A stretch of DNA of 64,000 bases, taken from contig JASLTG010000014.1 in assembly GCA_030743005.1 (NCBI GenBank), positions 1 through 64,000 of the forward strand, written 5' to 3'. The notes below the pieces were generated by a model that did not search any database, was not told where the DNA came from, and saw only the letters and a list, made by a program, of their open reading frames with translations. A program made the position numbers and the translations under genes. This stretch comes from Acidimicrobiales bacterium (lineage in GTDB: Bacteria > Actinomycetota > Acidimicrobiia > Acidimicrobiales > Poriferisodalaceae). Below, one piece after another: positions 25,466 to 33,508 of the stretch. Each line of letters starts with the position of its first letter. Within the stretch, counting starts at the first letter, position 1.

Positions 25466-27847
25466 GTGTTAGATCGGTTTCGAATTCTTGACCTAACTGA
25501 CGACCGAGGTCACTTCTGCGGAATGATCATGGCGCAATTGGGTGCTGAAGTTATAGCGATCGAACCACCCGGGGGTCAACGGTCGCGATATCAGGGACCC
25601 TTTGCCGGAGATGTACCAGACCCAGAGAAGTCGTTGACTCATTGGGCCTACAACCGAGCGAAACAGTCGTTGGTGTTGGACCTTAACGACACTGAAGATC
25701 TGAAACGTCTCGAAGAGTTAGCAGCGACAGCTGACGCCGTCGTCGCATCAGACGGCAGCAACGTAGACCTAGAGTCATTGAGTCGAAGATACCCGCATCT
25801 GGTAACTGCGTTTATCTCGGGTTTCGGTGGGACCGGTCCTAAATCTGATTGGGCAGCAAGCGACATCGTCAATACTGCTGCGAGCGGGACAATGGGAATA
25901 ACTGGTGACCGCGACCGAGCCCCAGTTCGACTGTCACTGCCACAAACCTGGCATTTCGCCGCCTCCGATGCTCTGTGCGGGATTTTGTTGGCGTTGAGAG
26001 AACGTGAATCTTCAGGCTTAGGGCAACACGTTGACGTTGCAGCCCAACACAGTTACTTGATCGCATCGCAATACCAGATGCTTTACCCCTTCGTAGGGGC
26101 CCCAAGTACACGAAGATTGTCTGGCGGCGCACAAATCGGACCAATCACTCTGAAATTGGTATACGAGGCAGCTGACGGCTACCTGTCGATTGTTTTCTTG
26201 GTTGGCCCCACAGTTGGCCCCTACAACACTCGACTGTTCGAATGGATGGATGAAGAAGGAATGTGTCCGGACGAATTTCGCGACGTGGATTGGGTCGGTT
26301 TTGGGACACAACTGCTCTCTGACCCCGAAGCACCAGGGATTTTGAGTCGAGGTGCCGAGGTAATCAACGAGTTCACTAAAACGAAAACCAAAGCCGAACT
26401 CCTGGCTGGAGCGTTAGAACGCAATCTTTTACTTGGCCCTATCACGACGACCCGTGAACTCTTAGACATGGACCATGCGGCCGAAAGGGATTTTTGGTGT
26501 CCTATCGATGGCGTCCGATTTGCGGGACCGATAGCGCGACTTTCTCGCACGACACTGGTAACAGATACTGCCCCACCCAAACTGGATCAACACAACCTGG
26601 GCGCTAGGCAACAACCGGCGGTTCCAGTTGAACCCAATTTCGCCAGTGGTGTTGACCCAATGAAAGGAATAAAAGTCCTAGATATGACATGGGCGATCGC
26701 CGGTCCCTACGCGTCACGAATCATGGGTGATTTCGGTGCCGATGTACTGCGAATCGAATCAGAGCTGAAACCCTGCATCATGCGAGGGGCGGGCCCCTTC
26801 GTAGACAACGAAGCCGGTGCTGACAACTCTCTGAGCTACCTAAGTATCAACGCATCGAAACGTTCTCTGGCTATTGATCTTCGAGATCCGCGATCAATCC
26901 AAATAATGGAAGAGCTAGTCGAGTGGGCGGACGTCCTCATCGAATCGTATTCGGTAGGAGTTATCGGCCGCATGGGCCTCGGGTATGAGCATCTAAAAAC
27001 GATCAACCCCGAACTGATCATGGTGTCGACCTCACTGATGGGTCAGACAGGTCCCATCCGAGAGATTTCCGGCTTCGGGAACATAGGAGCAGCTGTTGCC
27101 GGTTTCTTCCCATTCGGCGGTTGGCCTGACCGACAGCCATGCGGGCCTTTCGGTGCTTACTCCGACTACATTTCGCCCCGTCTGACGTTGGCCCTAGTGC
27201 TAGCCGCGCTCGATGAACGTGAACGATCAGGTCATGGGCAACACATCGACTACTCACAAATGGAAGCAGCAGCTCAGCTGTTGAGCCCCGCATTCCTAGC
27301 CGACGAAATCAATGGAGTGGAAGGCAGCAGAATAGGAAATAGCGACGCTAATTTCTGTCCCCATGGCGCCTACCCCGTACTCGGGGATGATCGATGGATC
27401 GCAGTTGCCTGTGAAACTCAAGACCAATGGCAGGCCTTAAGCCAGCTCGTAGGAGCGCAACATCTAGCTTCGTTAACCTCCGAAGAACGTCGCGAGCAAC
27501 ACCACGAAATTGATTCCTTGATATCTGACTGGACCAGTCAACAAGATGGAATTGAAGCCGAAGCAGCACTACAAAACCTCCAAGTTCCGGCCCATCAAGT
27601 TCTTTATGCACCCGAAGTTGTCGAAGACCCTCAGTTGCGTCACCGGAAGGCCTTTAGCGAAGTAAGTCATCCACACCACGGAGAAGTTTGGGTAGAAGAC
27701 TCAGCAATACACCTGTCGCGAACCCCAGGAGTTGCTCGCTGGGCAGCGCCACCAGCCGGTGAACATCTGTACGAAGTCCTCACAGATATCCTCGGTCGCG
27801 ACCCAGACGAAGCCGCAGAACTCATAGCAACGGGCATCTTCACCTGA
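25466..27847 (+). CDS. Fused double-domain class III (CaiB/BaiF) CoA-transferase
   Basis: 793 residues, a homologue of the protein at 11919 with the same two-module build (about 1-385 and 399-793). Module two keeps the expected catalytic Asp567 in GAYSDYISPR. Module one has LPQTWHFAAS, with Trp162 where the Asp should be, so again only the second module can form the aspartyl-CoA intermediate. GTG 25466 follows AAAAGGGG; nearby ATG 25461 is out of frame. A thioesterase lies before it, and a mycothiol-type enzyme 29 bases after it. The two fused enzymes are well diverged and probably serve different acids. Confidence 0.85.
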   Translation: MLDRFRILDLTDDRGHFCGMIMAQLGAEVIAIEPPGGQRSRYQGPFAGDVPDPEKSLTHWAYNRAKQSLVLDLNDTEDLKRLEELAATADAVVASDGSNVDLESLSRRYPHLVTAFISGFGGTGPKSDWAASDIVNTAASGTMGITGDRDRAPVRLSLPQTWHFAASDALCGILLALRERESSGLGQHVDVAAQHSYLIASQYQMLYPFVGAPSTRRLSGGAQIGPITLKLVYEAADGYLSIVFLVGPTVGPYNTRLFEWMDEEGMCPDEFRDVDWVGFGTQLLSDPEAPGILSRGAEVINEFTKTKTKAELLAGALERNLLLGPITTTRELLDMDHAAERDFWCPIDGVRFAGPIARLSRTTLVTDTAPPKLDQHNLGARQQPAVPVEPNFASGVDPMKGIKVLDMTWAIAGPYASRIMGDFGADVLRIESELKPCIMRGAGPFVDNEAGADNSLSYLSINASKRSLAIDLRDPRSIQIMEELVEWADVLIESYSVGVIGRMGLGYEHLKTINPELIMVSTSLMGQTGPIREISGFGNIGAAVAGFFPFGGWPDRQPCGPFGAYSDYISPRLTLALVLAALDERERSGHGQHIDYSQMEAAAQLLSPAFLADEINGVEGSRIGNSDANFCPHGAYPVLGDDRWIAVACETQDQWQALSQLVGAQHLASLTSEERREQHHEIDSLISDWTSQQDGIEAEAALQNLQVPAHQVLYAPEVVEDPQLRHRKAFSEVSHPHHGEVWVEDSAIHLSRTPGVARWAAPPAGEHLYEVLTDILGRDPDEAAELIATGIFT

Positions 27848-27876
27848 CACCACACCACTGACGAGAGGGAGGCCTT

Positions 27877-28617
27877 GTGATACTCGATTCCTACAGAACA
27901 GCATTCAACAAATCCACTACACGGATCGCAGAACTTGCCGCTGAAGACCATCAAGTCGTCATCCCACATATCCAAAACTGGACTGCGAGTAACGTCATCA
28001 TCCACGTGGGTCTAGTTTTCTCTTTCGTTGATCAATCAATCCGCCAAGGAGCCCCTGTCGGTCAGCGAGGCGTAGCAGCATGGGCCAACGACCCAATCAA
28101 CCAGCCAGACACATCTGAATTGGGTCCGTGGTTTCAATCGGTTGCTGATGCTCTCGACGACGCGATATGGACGCACCAGCCCGATGATCAGGTCTGGACC
28201 TCAAGCCAGCGGATGGACACGGCACAGTTCTGGATGCGTCGAATGACTCAGGAAGCAGTGATGCATCGATGGGACATAGAAGCGGCCCACGGGGATAGCC
28301 AACCAATCGATGCCGAACTAGCCGTAGACGGCATCGACGAGTTCTACGATTTCTTTATCGCGGAGCGTTTACCCGAAGCCTTCTCAGGTGAGGGATCTGT
28401 TCATCTTCACGCAACCGACGCTGAAGGTGAATGGATGATCACCAGAAAAAACGATGGAATTACTGTAGAAAAAATGCATGGGAAAGGTGATGTTGCCGCC
28501 CGAGGATCAGCTAGTGATTTACTCCTATTCGTCTGGAACCGAAAGCTTCACACAGCTCTAGAAACCTTCGGGAATACCGAACTCCTAGACGAGCATCAAC
28601 GCCTTTTGAAGATCTAA
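27877..28617 (+). CDS. Maleylpyruvate isomerase-family (mycothiol-dependent, DinB-fold) protein
   Basis: 246 residues. The N-terminal four-helix DinB-like bundle has WTASNVIIHVG with one metal His and EAVMHRWDIEAAHG with the other two ligands, the MDMPI pattern of actinobacteria. A smaller C-terminal alpha/beta domain (HATDAEGEWMIT...ARGSASDLLLFVWNR) resembles a sterol-carrier fold, as in mycothiol-dependent maleylpyruvate isomerase. The family is known for mycothiol S-transfer or isomerisation. GTG 27877 follows GAGAGGGAGG. It supports an actinobacterial host and is co-directional with the fused CoA-transferase. Confidence 0.85.
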   Translation: MILDSYRTAFNKSTTRIAELAAEDHQVVIPHIQNWTASNVIIHVGLVFSFVDQSIRQGAPVGQRGVAAWANDPINQPDTSELGPWFQSVADALDDAIWTHQPDDQVWTSSQRMDTAQFWMRRMTQEAVMHRWDIEAAHGDSQPIDAELAVDGIDEFYDFFIAERLPEAFSGEGSVHLHATDAEGEWMITRKNDGITVEKMHGKGDVAARGSASDLLLFVWNRKLHTALETFGNTELLDEHQRLLKI

Positions 28618-28655
28618 GCAACAATCTTGTGATGAACTAGAACCGGAGGAAACAA

Positions 28656-29051
28656 ATGGAATCGACCTCAATAACAGAGTTGTTGTGTCAGCAGCTCGAT
28701 GACGCAGAATTTGGGAAAACGGGGCGACGTTCTTTCTTTGAGTACCGCGACACCGGGTTAAGTGACCTCACCAATGGCGACTATCGAGCTCAAGTGATGA
28801 GAGCCACAGATGTGATGGACACCACTGGATGGCACTATCACCAATGTGATCTGCAATTCGTTTATGTCTTAAACGGCTGGGTAGACCTTGAATTCGAAGG
28901 AGGTCGCTCAGAAAGAGTGGCCGCTGGTGCCGCGTTGTCGATACCACCTGGGATGGTTCACAACGAAATTAGTTGCTCACCCGACTTTGAGGCTCTTGAA
29001 GTGGTTGCTCCAGCACAGATGGAAACCATTACCTGCGATCCACCCGCTTAA
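28656..29051 (+). CDS. Cupin-domain protein
   Basis: 131 residues, one small cupin barrel. Metal-site candidates are GWHYHQCDLQFVYVLNGW (two His and a Gln/Asp) and PPGMVHNEIS (third His). Such proteins are dioxygenases, isomerases or sugar-binding sensors; no specific family is recognised. ATG 28656 follows CGGAGGA at a good distance. It is 38 bases after the mycothiol-type gene and probably shares its mRNA. Convergent with the aminotransferase gene (6 bp between stops). Confidence 0.82.
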   Translation: MESTSITELLCQQLDDAEFGKTGRRSFFEYRDTGLSDLTNGDYRAQVMRATDVMDTTGWHYHQCDLQFVYVLNGWVDLEFEGGRSERVAAGAALSIPPGMVHNEISCSPDFEALEVVAPAQMETITCDPPA

Positions 29052-29057
29052 CGTTTC

Positions 29058-30326
29058 CTAACTTAAAGCTGCAGCAGCGGCATCGATTGCTTGTCGAGTC
29101 ACGGTAACCATTTGATCGATGTGGCTTTCTTCCACGATGAACGGTGGACCGAACATCACGGCGTCATCAAATACTCCTGACCCAGACGGGTACACCCAGA
29201 CTTCATTCTCAAGTGCAATGTTTGTCACCGTTTCAGCGAAGGCCGCCGACCGCGGAAACGGATCTCCAGTTTCCCGATCGGCTACGAGGCCTAACCCCTG
29301 CAATAGACCGCGACCTCGAATACTTTCGACGTTGGGGTGGTCTTGGAATTCTTCTTCGAGTCGTCCTCGCAGCAGTTCGCCCATACTGGCTGCTTGAGCA
29401 ACCAAGTTTTCTGTTCTTACGATCTCAAGAACTTTCTTTGACACTGAACAACAAAGGTCTTGGCCAGCAAAGGTATAAAACATCAACGCGAGATCTGTTT
29501 TCCCGATGGGTTCCACCACATCAGGGCGACAGTACACTCCGCCGATTGGGACATATCCTCCGCCAAGTCCTTTCCCTGCAGCGATGATGTCCGGCGTGAA
29601 CCCAAGCGCTTCGTGACCCATGGTCGCGCCGAGTCGCCCGAAGCCGGTCATCACTTCGTCGGCTATCACGAGGATGTTGTGTTGGGCACATATTTCTGAG
29701 ATCCGCGTCCAGTAATCATCGGGAGGCACGTAGGCGCCCGCCGCGGCGCCAATCACAGGTTCTCCTATGAATGCACTGATGGTTTCGGCACCTTCGATTT
29801 CAATAACCTTTTCTAACTCGTCAGGGTCACGGTAACTGGTCTTGGGCATAGACGGAAGCAAGTGTTCCAACCCTTTACGTCTTCGGTCGTGAGAACCTGC
29901 AGCTAACGCTCCTACCGTTGCTCCGTGATAGGAGACATCGCGTCCAATTACTTTGTGTCTTTCAGGTCTGCCACATGCAACATGATGGAGTTGAGCGACC
30001 CGCAATGCTGCATCTACGGACTCAGAACCTCCGCTAACGAACACACAACGCCATGAGGGGTCAGGAAGCCAATGGTCGCTGACCTCTTCGACCAAAGCCA
30101 CCCGGGCTTCGGTGGCGAAGATCGGCACAACGTAATCCAACTGACTTAAAGCATCTGCAGCAACTTGAGCTATCTCTTGTCGTCCGTGACCAATATTTGT
30201 GACGATTGCTCCACCGCCGGCATCAAGGATTCGACGCCCATCTGAAGTGTGAAACCACATGCCTTCACTGTGAGTTACCAGCATCGGAGATGGGCCCGGC
30301 ACCAGCGGAAAACGAGAAACATCCAT
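29058..30326 (-). CDS. Class III PLP aminotransferase
   Basis: 422 residues of the omega-aminotransferase family (DAPA, beta-alanine or GABA type). Visible: LDAGGGAIVTNIGHG, the FVSGGSESVDAALRVAQ pyridoxal-phosphate loop, ADEVMTGFGRLG, and the PLP lysine in AAGKGLGGGYVPIGG. It swaps an amino group between an amine-containing compound and pyruvate or 2-oxoglutarate. The ATG at 30326 has a TAnnnT box six bases upstream and no ribosome site. No co-directional partner. Substrate not predictable. Confidence 0.92.
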   Translation of the reverse strand: MDVSRFPLVPGPSPMLVTHSEGMWFHTSDGRRILDAGGGAIVTNIGHGRQEIAQVAADALSQLDYVVPIFATEARVALVEEVSDHWLPDPSWRCVFVSGGSESVDAALRVAQLHHVACGRPERHKVIGRDVSYHGATVGALAAGSHDRRRKGLEHLLPSMPKTSYRDPDELEKVIEIEGAETISAFIGEPVIGAAAGAYVPPDDYWTRISEICAQHNILVIADEVMTGFGRLGATMGHEALGFTPDIIAAGKGLGGGYVPIGGVYCRPDVVEPIGKTDLALMFYTFAGQDLCCSVSKKVLEIVRTENLVAQAASMGELLRGRLEEEFQDHPNVESIRGRGLLQGLGLVADRETGDPFPRSAAFAETVTNIALENEVWVYPSGSGVFDDAVMFGPPFIVEESHIDQMVTVTRQAIDAAAAALS

Positions 30327-30338
30327 GACTAAACACTA
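30327..30338 (-). promoter_or_regulatory. Leaderless promoter -10 box
   Basis: TAGTGT on the minus strand, six bases before the ATG at 30326. Confidence 0.55.
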
Positions 30339-30382
30339 CTTCCATCCCCGTTTTCGGGCACTGGCCATGGTTCACTAAAACT

Positions 30383-30538
30383 GTGCGATACCTCACTCGA
30401 CCAATTGTTGCGGCGCTAGTCGCCCTCTTCATCGTGGCCAACGGTGGTGGACTCGTGGAACTTGTCATCGGAGGGATTTTGTTCACCCTCATAGACCTTG
30501 GTTCCCGATACGTCGTCAAACGCGTCAGTCGGACATAG
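30383..30538 (+). CDS. Small one- or two-helix membrane protein
   Basis: A 51-residue frame from GTG 30383 to a TAG, in the gap between the divergent aminotransferase and the gene at 30564. It begins VRYLTRPIVAALVALFIVAN, which is a membrane helix, then GGLVELVIGGILFTLIDLG, a second amphipathic or membrane helix, and ends in a basic RYVVKRVSRT tail (positive-inside). The composition is too protein-like for a chance frame, but no ribosome site is seen. Function unknown; possibly co-transcribed with the next gene. Confidence 0.5.
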   Translation: MRYLTRPIVAALVALFIVANGGGLVELVIGGILFTLIDLGSRYVVKRVSRT

Positions 30539-30563
30539 ATAGATGAACACTTAGGACTATCAA

Positions 30564-31037
30564 TTGACTCTTGAACAGATCGCAAACTGGGCTCAAATAT
30601 TAGAAGCCGTAATCCTCTCGTTATCGATTGTCTTCATCGGCGCCGAAGCTCGCCAAACGTTGCAGCACAGTCGGACCCAATTCGGGCACGGTCTCACAGA
30701 TCGACTCTACGATCGGTACTTCGCTATCTCCAGAGACGCAAGCTTTAGCCAGTTCTTGATAAAGGACTGGTCTAGTGACGATTTAAAAGGAGAAGAGTAT
30801 TTTCGCGCCCTCAACCTATTAGGGGCTGACCTCATTGACCTTTTCGATACGTACGATGCATGGCAAGAGGGGCTAGTGGGAAGGATGCATGTCGATATGC
30901 GCATGCAACTCATCAAGTTAGGTGCCTTTCTTTCCCCGGTTGGAATGGCGACTTGGGATCACTGGAAAATGACACGAGACGAGGAATTTCGCGAGTGGTT
31001 CGAAACTGAGGTCTACGGAGGCGTTCCTTCGACTTGA
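30564..31037 (+). CDS. Hypothetical protein with N-terminal membrane anchor
   Basis: 157 residues from a TTG start preceded by TTAGGA at seven bases. A single membrane helix (about 8-28, NWAQILEAVILSLSIVFIGAEA) is followed by a helical cytoplasmic domain with ISRDASFSQFLIKDW and a Trp-rich end (ATWDHWKMTRDEEFREWF). This layout is common in actinobacterial proteins of unknown function. The upstream 51-residue membrane protein is a possible partner. Confidence 0.65.
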   Translation: MTLEQIANWAQILEAVILSLSIVFIGAEARQTLQHSRTQFGHGLTDRLYDRYFAISRDASFSQFLIKDWSSDDLKGEEYFRALNLLGADLIDLFDTYDAWQEGLVGRMHVDMRMQLIKLGAFLSPVGMATWDHWKMTRDEEFREWFETEVYGGVPST

Positions 31038-31135
31038 AAATCAAGCGGCCGCTCAACGAACGCTTGATTCAACTCAACGCTTGGTTAGACAATTTTAAAG
31101 GCCTAACCCAGAACTACCCACTAAATTAGACAGCT

Positions 31136-32110
31136 ATGCGAGCAGTCTTATGTAATCAATTTGGTCCGCCTGAAGATTTAGTGGTGACCGAGGTACCTGA
31201 CCCCACCCCTGAACCTGGGGAAATCCTTATCGAAGTTAAGGCGGCACCAGTCACCTTCCCCGACACTTTGATGTTGGAAGACAAATACCAATTCAAAGCC
31301 GACCTACCGTACGTGCCCGGAGCAGAAGTAGCCGGCGTTGTCACGGCTTTAGGTGAAGGGGTGGACAACCTAGAGATAGGGACCCGAGTTGTCTGTGGCC
31401 TGGGGTCAGTTGGAGGCTACGCGGAGCTAGCTGTCGCTAAGGCAGCGGCTGCGAGAGCACTCCCAGACGGAGTTAGTTTTGCTGATTCCACGGGCTTGTT
31501 GTACGCGCACGGCACTACTTACTACGGCTTAAAACAACGCGGAAATCTCCAACAGGGTGAAACGCTTTTGGTTTTGGGTGCAGGAGGCCACGTGGGTCTA
31601 TCAGCGGTGGAGATCGGCAAACTCATGGGAGCCCGCGTCATCGCTGCAGCCTCGACCGAAGAAAAACTTGATCTCTGCAGAGAACGAGGCGCGGATGAGA
31701 CGATCAACTACGCAGAAGAAAACCTTAAGGACCGAGCTAAAGAATTGACGGGTGGCGCCGGAGTAGATGTTGTCTACGACGTTGTTGGAGGTGACTACGC
31801 AGAGCAAGCTCTTCGGGCAATCGGGTGGGAAGGACGCTTCTTGGTGATCGGTTTCACAGCGGGAATACCATCGATACCTCTGAATCTGACGTTGTTAAAG
31901 AGCTGCCAAATAGTGGGTGTCTTCTATGGGGCGATGACAGCACGCGACCCTGAATTAGCAAACGAAATAGCCGAAGATCTCCTGCAATGGGTTGACAGTG
32001 GTGAGCTACGACCCCACATATCGGCTACGTATGGGTTGGAGGGAGCATCAGAAGCATTGCGAAGCCTGATGGATCGAAAATCTATTGGCAAAATTATTAT
32101 TGAGCCCTAG
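31136..32110 (+). CDS. NADPH:quinone oxidoreductase-type zinc-free MDR enzyme
   Basis: 324 residues, medium-chain dehydrogenase fold. The N-terminal GroES-like domain has VPGAEVAGVVTALGEGV, and the Rossmann domain has LVLGAGGHVGLSAVEIGK. The zinc-binding residues of alcohol dehydrogenases are missing, as in quinone oxidoreductases and enoyl reductases of this group. It would reduce a quinone or an activated C=C bond with NADPH. A TAAATT hexamer lies eight bases before the ATG. It is convergent with the thioesterase gene of the LinD-like operon. Confidence 0.88.
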   Translation: MRAVLCNQFGPPEDLVVTEVPDPTPEPGEILIEVKAAPVTFPDTLMLEDKYQFKADLPYVPGAEVAGVVTALGEGVDNLEIGTRVVCGLGSVGGYAELAVAKAAAARALPDGVSFADSTGLLYAHGTTYYGLKQRGNLQQGETLLVLGAGGHVGLSAVEIGKLMGARVIAAASTEEKLDLCRERGADETINYAEENLKDRAKELTGGAGVDVVYDVVGGDYAEQALRAIGWEGRFLVIGFTAGIPSIPLNLTLLKSCQIVGVFYGAMTARDPELANEIAEDLLQWVDSGELRPHISATYGLEGASEALRSLMDRKSIGKIIIEP

Positions 32111-32168
32111 AACAACCTTGCGGATGTCATCGGTATACGAGCGCTAACACCCGAATAATCTTGAGGCG

Positions 32169-32516
32169 TTAACCACCAACTATGAAGCGTTGATGGGTCC
32201 CTTCAGAAACCAGAGTCTCACCGTGGGTGACCTTCACGTTGAATACCAGTCGTTTGCGGTCAATCTCAGCTAATTCTGCTGACACCAGCACCTCTTCACC
32301 TGAGGCGACAGCGGCTGAATGGCTTACACATATGTGAATTCCAACTGTTGTCTGGTCACTATCTAGATGACTCTGCACGCCAAACAGACACGTGCCCTCG
32401 ATCAGTCGCACCATGTCGGGTGTGGAAAGCACTTTGTTAGGTAGATGCGGTGGCGACATCTCGTCAGTCACTTCGACGCTGTCACTAAACAATTGGCCAG
32501 TTTGCAGTTCACTCAT
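32169..32516 (-). CDS. FlK-like hotdog thioesterase
   Basis: 115 residues from ATG 32516 (the frame is also open from TTG 32555, which would overlap the gene upstream). The pattern VLSTPDMVRLIEGTC, SDQTTVGIHICVSHSAAVASGEEVLVSAEL, DRKRLVFNVKV and EGTHQRFIV matches the fluoroacetyl-CoA thioesterase (FlK) family. The Thr and His of the typical catalytic set are visible, and the Glu is in LIEGT. It is the last gene of the minus-strand operon (10 bp after the lactonase), where it could release a pathway acid from CoA. Confidence 0.78.
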   Translation of the reverse strand: MSELQTGQLFSDSVEVTDEMSPPHLPNKVLSTPDMVRLIEGTCLFGVQSHLDSDQTTVGIHICVSHSAAVASGEEVLVSAELAEIDRKRLVFNVKVTHGETLVSEGTHQRFIVGG

Positions 32517-32526
32517 GTTGTTGAGG

Positions 32527-33501
32527 CTAGTACCCGCCAAGATTTTGAGACTCAAGAAACTGCTTGGGGGTATCGATCAGCATCGTGTCGATTTGCTCGG
32601 TGCTTACACCAGCCTCCAATAGAGCGGGGATCACATCTTTGCTTATGTGTAAGTAATGCCAGTTGGGGAGAGGCGCAAGAGGCACCTCACCTTCGATCCA
32701 ATCTATGTAACACGATGCGTCATGACTTAATACAAGTTGTTGCGCATAGCCCATCTCACATAATTGGGCTACGACCCTGACCCTCTGATCAGTCGTCAAA
32801 TAGCCATCAATACCGAACCGATCCATTCCTAGGATGCTGCCGGCATCCAAGAGTTGTTGGAGGTAGTCAAGATCATTTGTATCTCCGCAATGCCCGATGA
32901 CCACTCGACTGAGGTCCACCCCTTCTTCGTTGAAGATGCGTTGTTGGTCGAGGCCACGTTCGGTCTCAGCATTTGTGTGAGTTGTGATGGGGCACCCAGT
33001 TTCGCGGTGAGCTTGAGCACAAGCCCTAAGTACCCGTTCTACATCTGGGGTTAAGCCAGGTTTGTCGGTAGCGCACTTGATTACCCCGGCCTTAACCCCG
33101 GTATCAGCGAAACCTTCGACAATGTCTTGAACAAAATGCGTAGTTAACGCGTCGACATCTGAGCTAGTGCGACGACGGTAGTAGTGAGGAAGTTCGTTGA
33201 AGGTGTACAGACCGGTAGCGCAAACGATCTTTAGGTCAATTTCTTTAGCGACTTGCTGAATTCGAGGGATGTACCGTCCAAGTCCTATCGCCGTTGGGTC
33301 AAGGATGGTGTCGATGCCGCTGGCTTTGAGTTCATTCAAGCGCTTAATTGCGTCGTCTATTCGGACCTGCTCCTCACCCCATTCTTGGGGGTAGTTCTGT
33401 TGGATCTCCGTAGAGATGACGAAAACATGTTCGTGCATCAGTACTCGACCCAATTCAGAAGATTGGATTGGCCCGGTTGCTGTTTCTACCGACAATGTCA
33501 T
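32527..33501 (-). CDS. Phosphotriesterase-family metal hydrolase (lactonase-like)
   Basis: 324 residues, TIM-barrel amidohydrolase. All binuclear metal ligands can be placed: MHEHVF (HxH), the bridging carbamylated Lys in GVIKCATD, His in ITTHTNAE, His in VIGHCGDTND, and Asp in LSHDASCY. The family hydrolyses lactones and organophosphates; plain lactonase activity is the usual native role. It starts 7 bases after the stop of the LinD-like selenoprotein and is followed by the thioesterase, so all three are on one mRNA. A lactone or similar ester intermediate in the same pathway is inferred. Confidence 0.87.
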   Translation of the reverse strand: MTLSVETATGPIQSSELGRVLMHEHVFVISTEIQQNYPQEWGEEQVRIDDAIKRLNELKASGIDTILDPTAIGLGRYIPRIQQVAKEIDLKIVCATGLYTFNELPHYYRRRTSSDVDALTTHFVQDIVEGFADTGVKAGVIKCATDKPGLTPDVERVLRACAQAHRETGCPITTHTNAETERGLDQQRIFNEEGVDLSRVVIGHCGDTNDLDYLQQLLDAGSILGMDRFGIDGYLTTDQRVRVVAQLCEMGYAQQLVLSHDASCYIDWIEGEVPLAPLPNWHYLHISKDVIPALLEAGVSTEQIDTMLIDTPKQFLESQNLGGY

Positions 33502-33508
33502 GACACCA

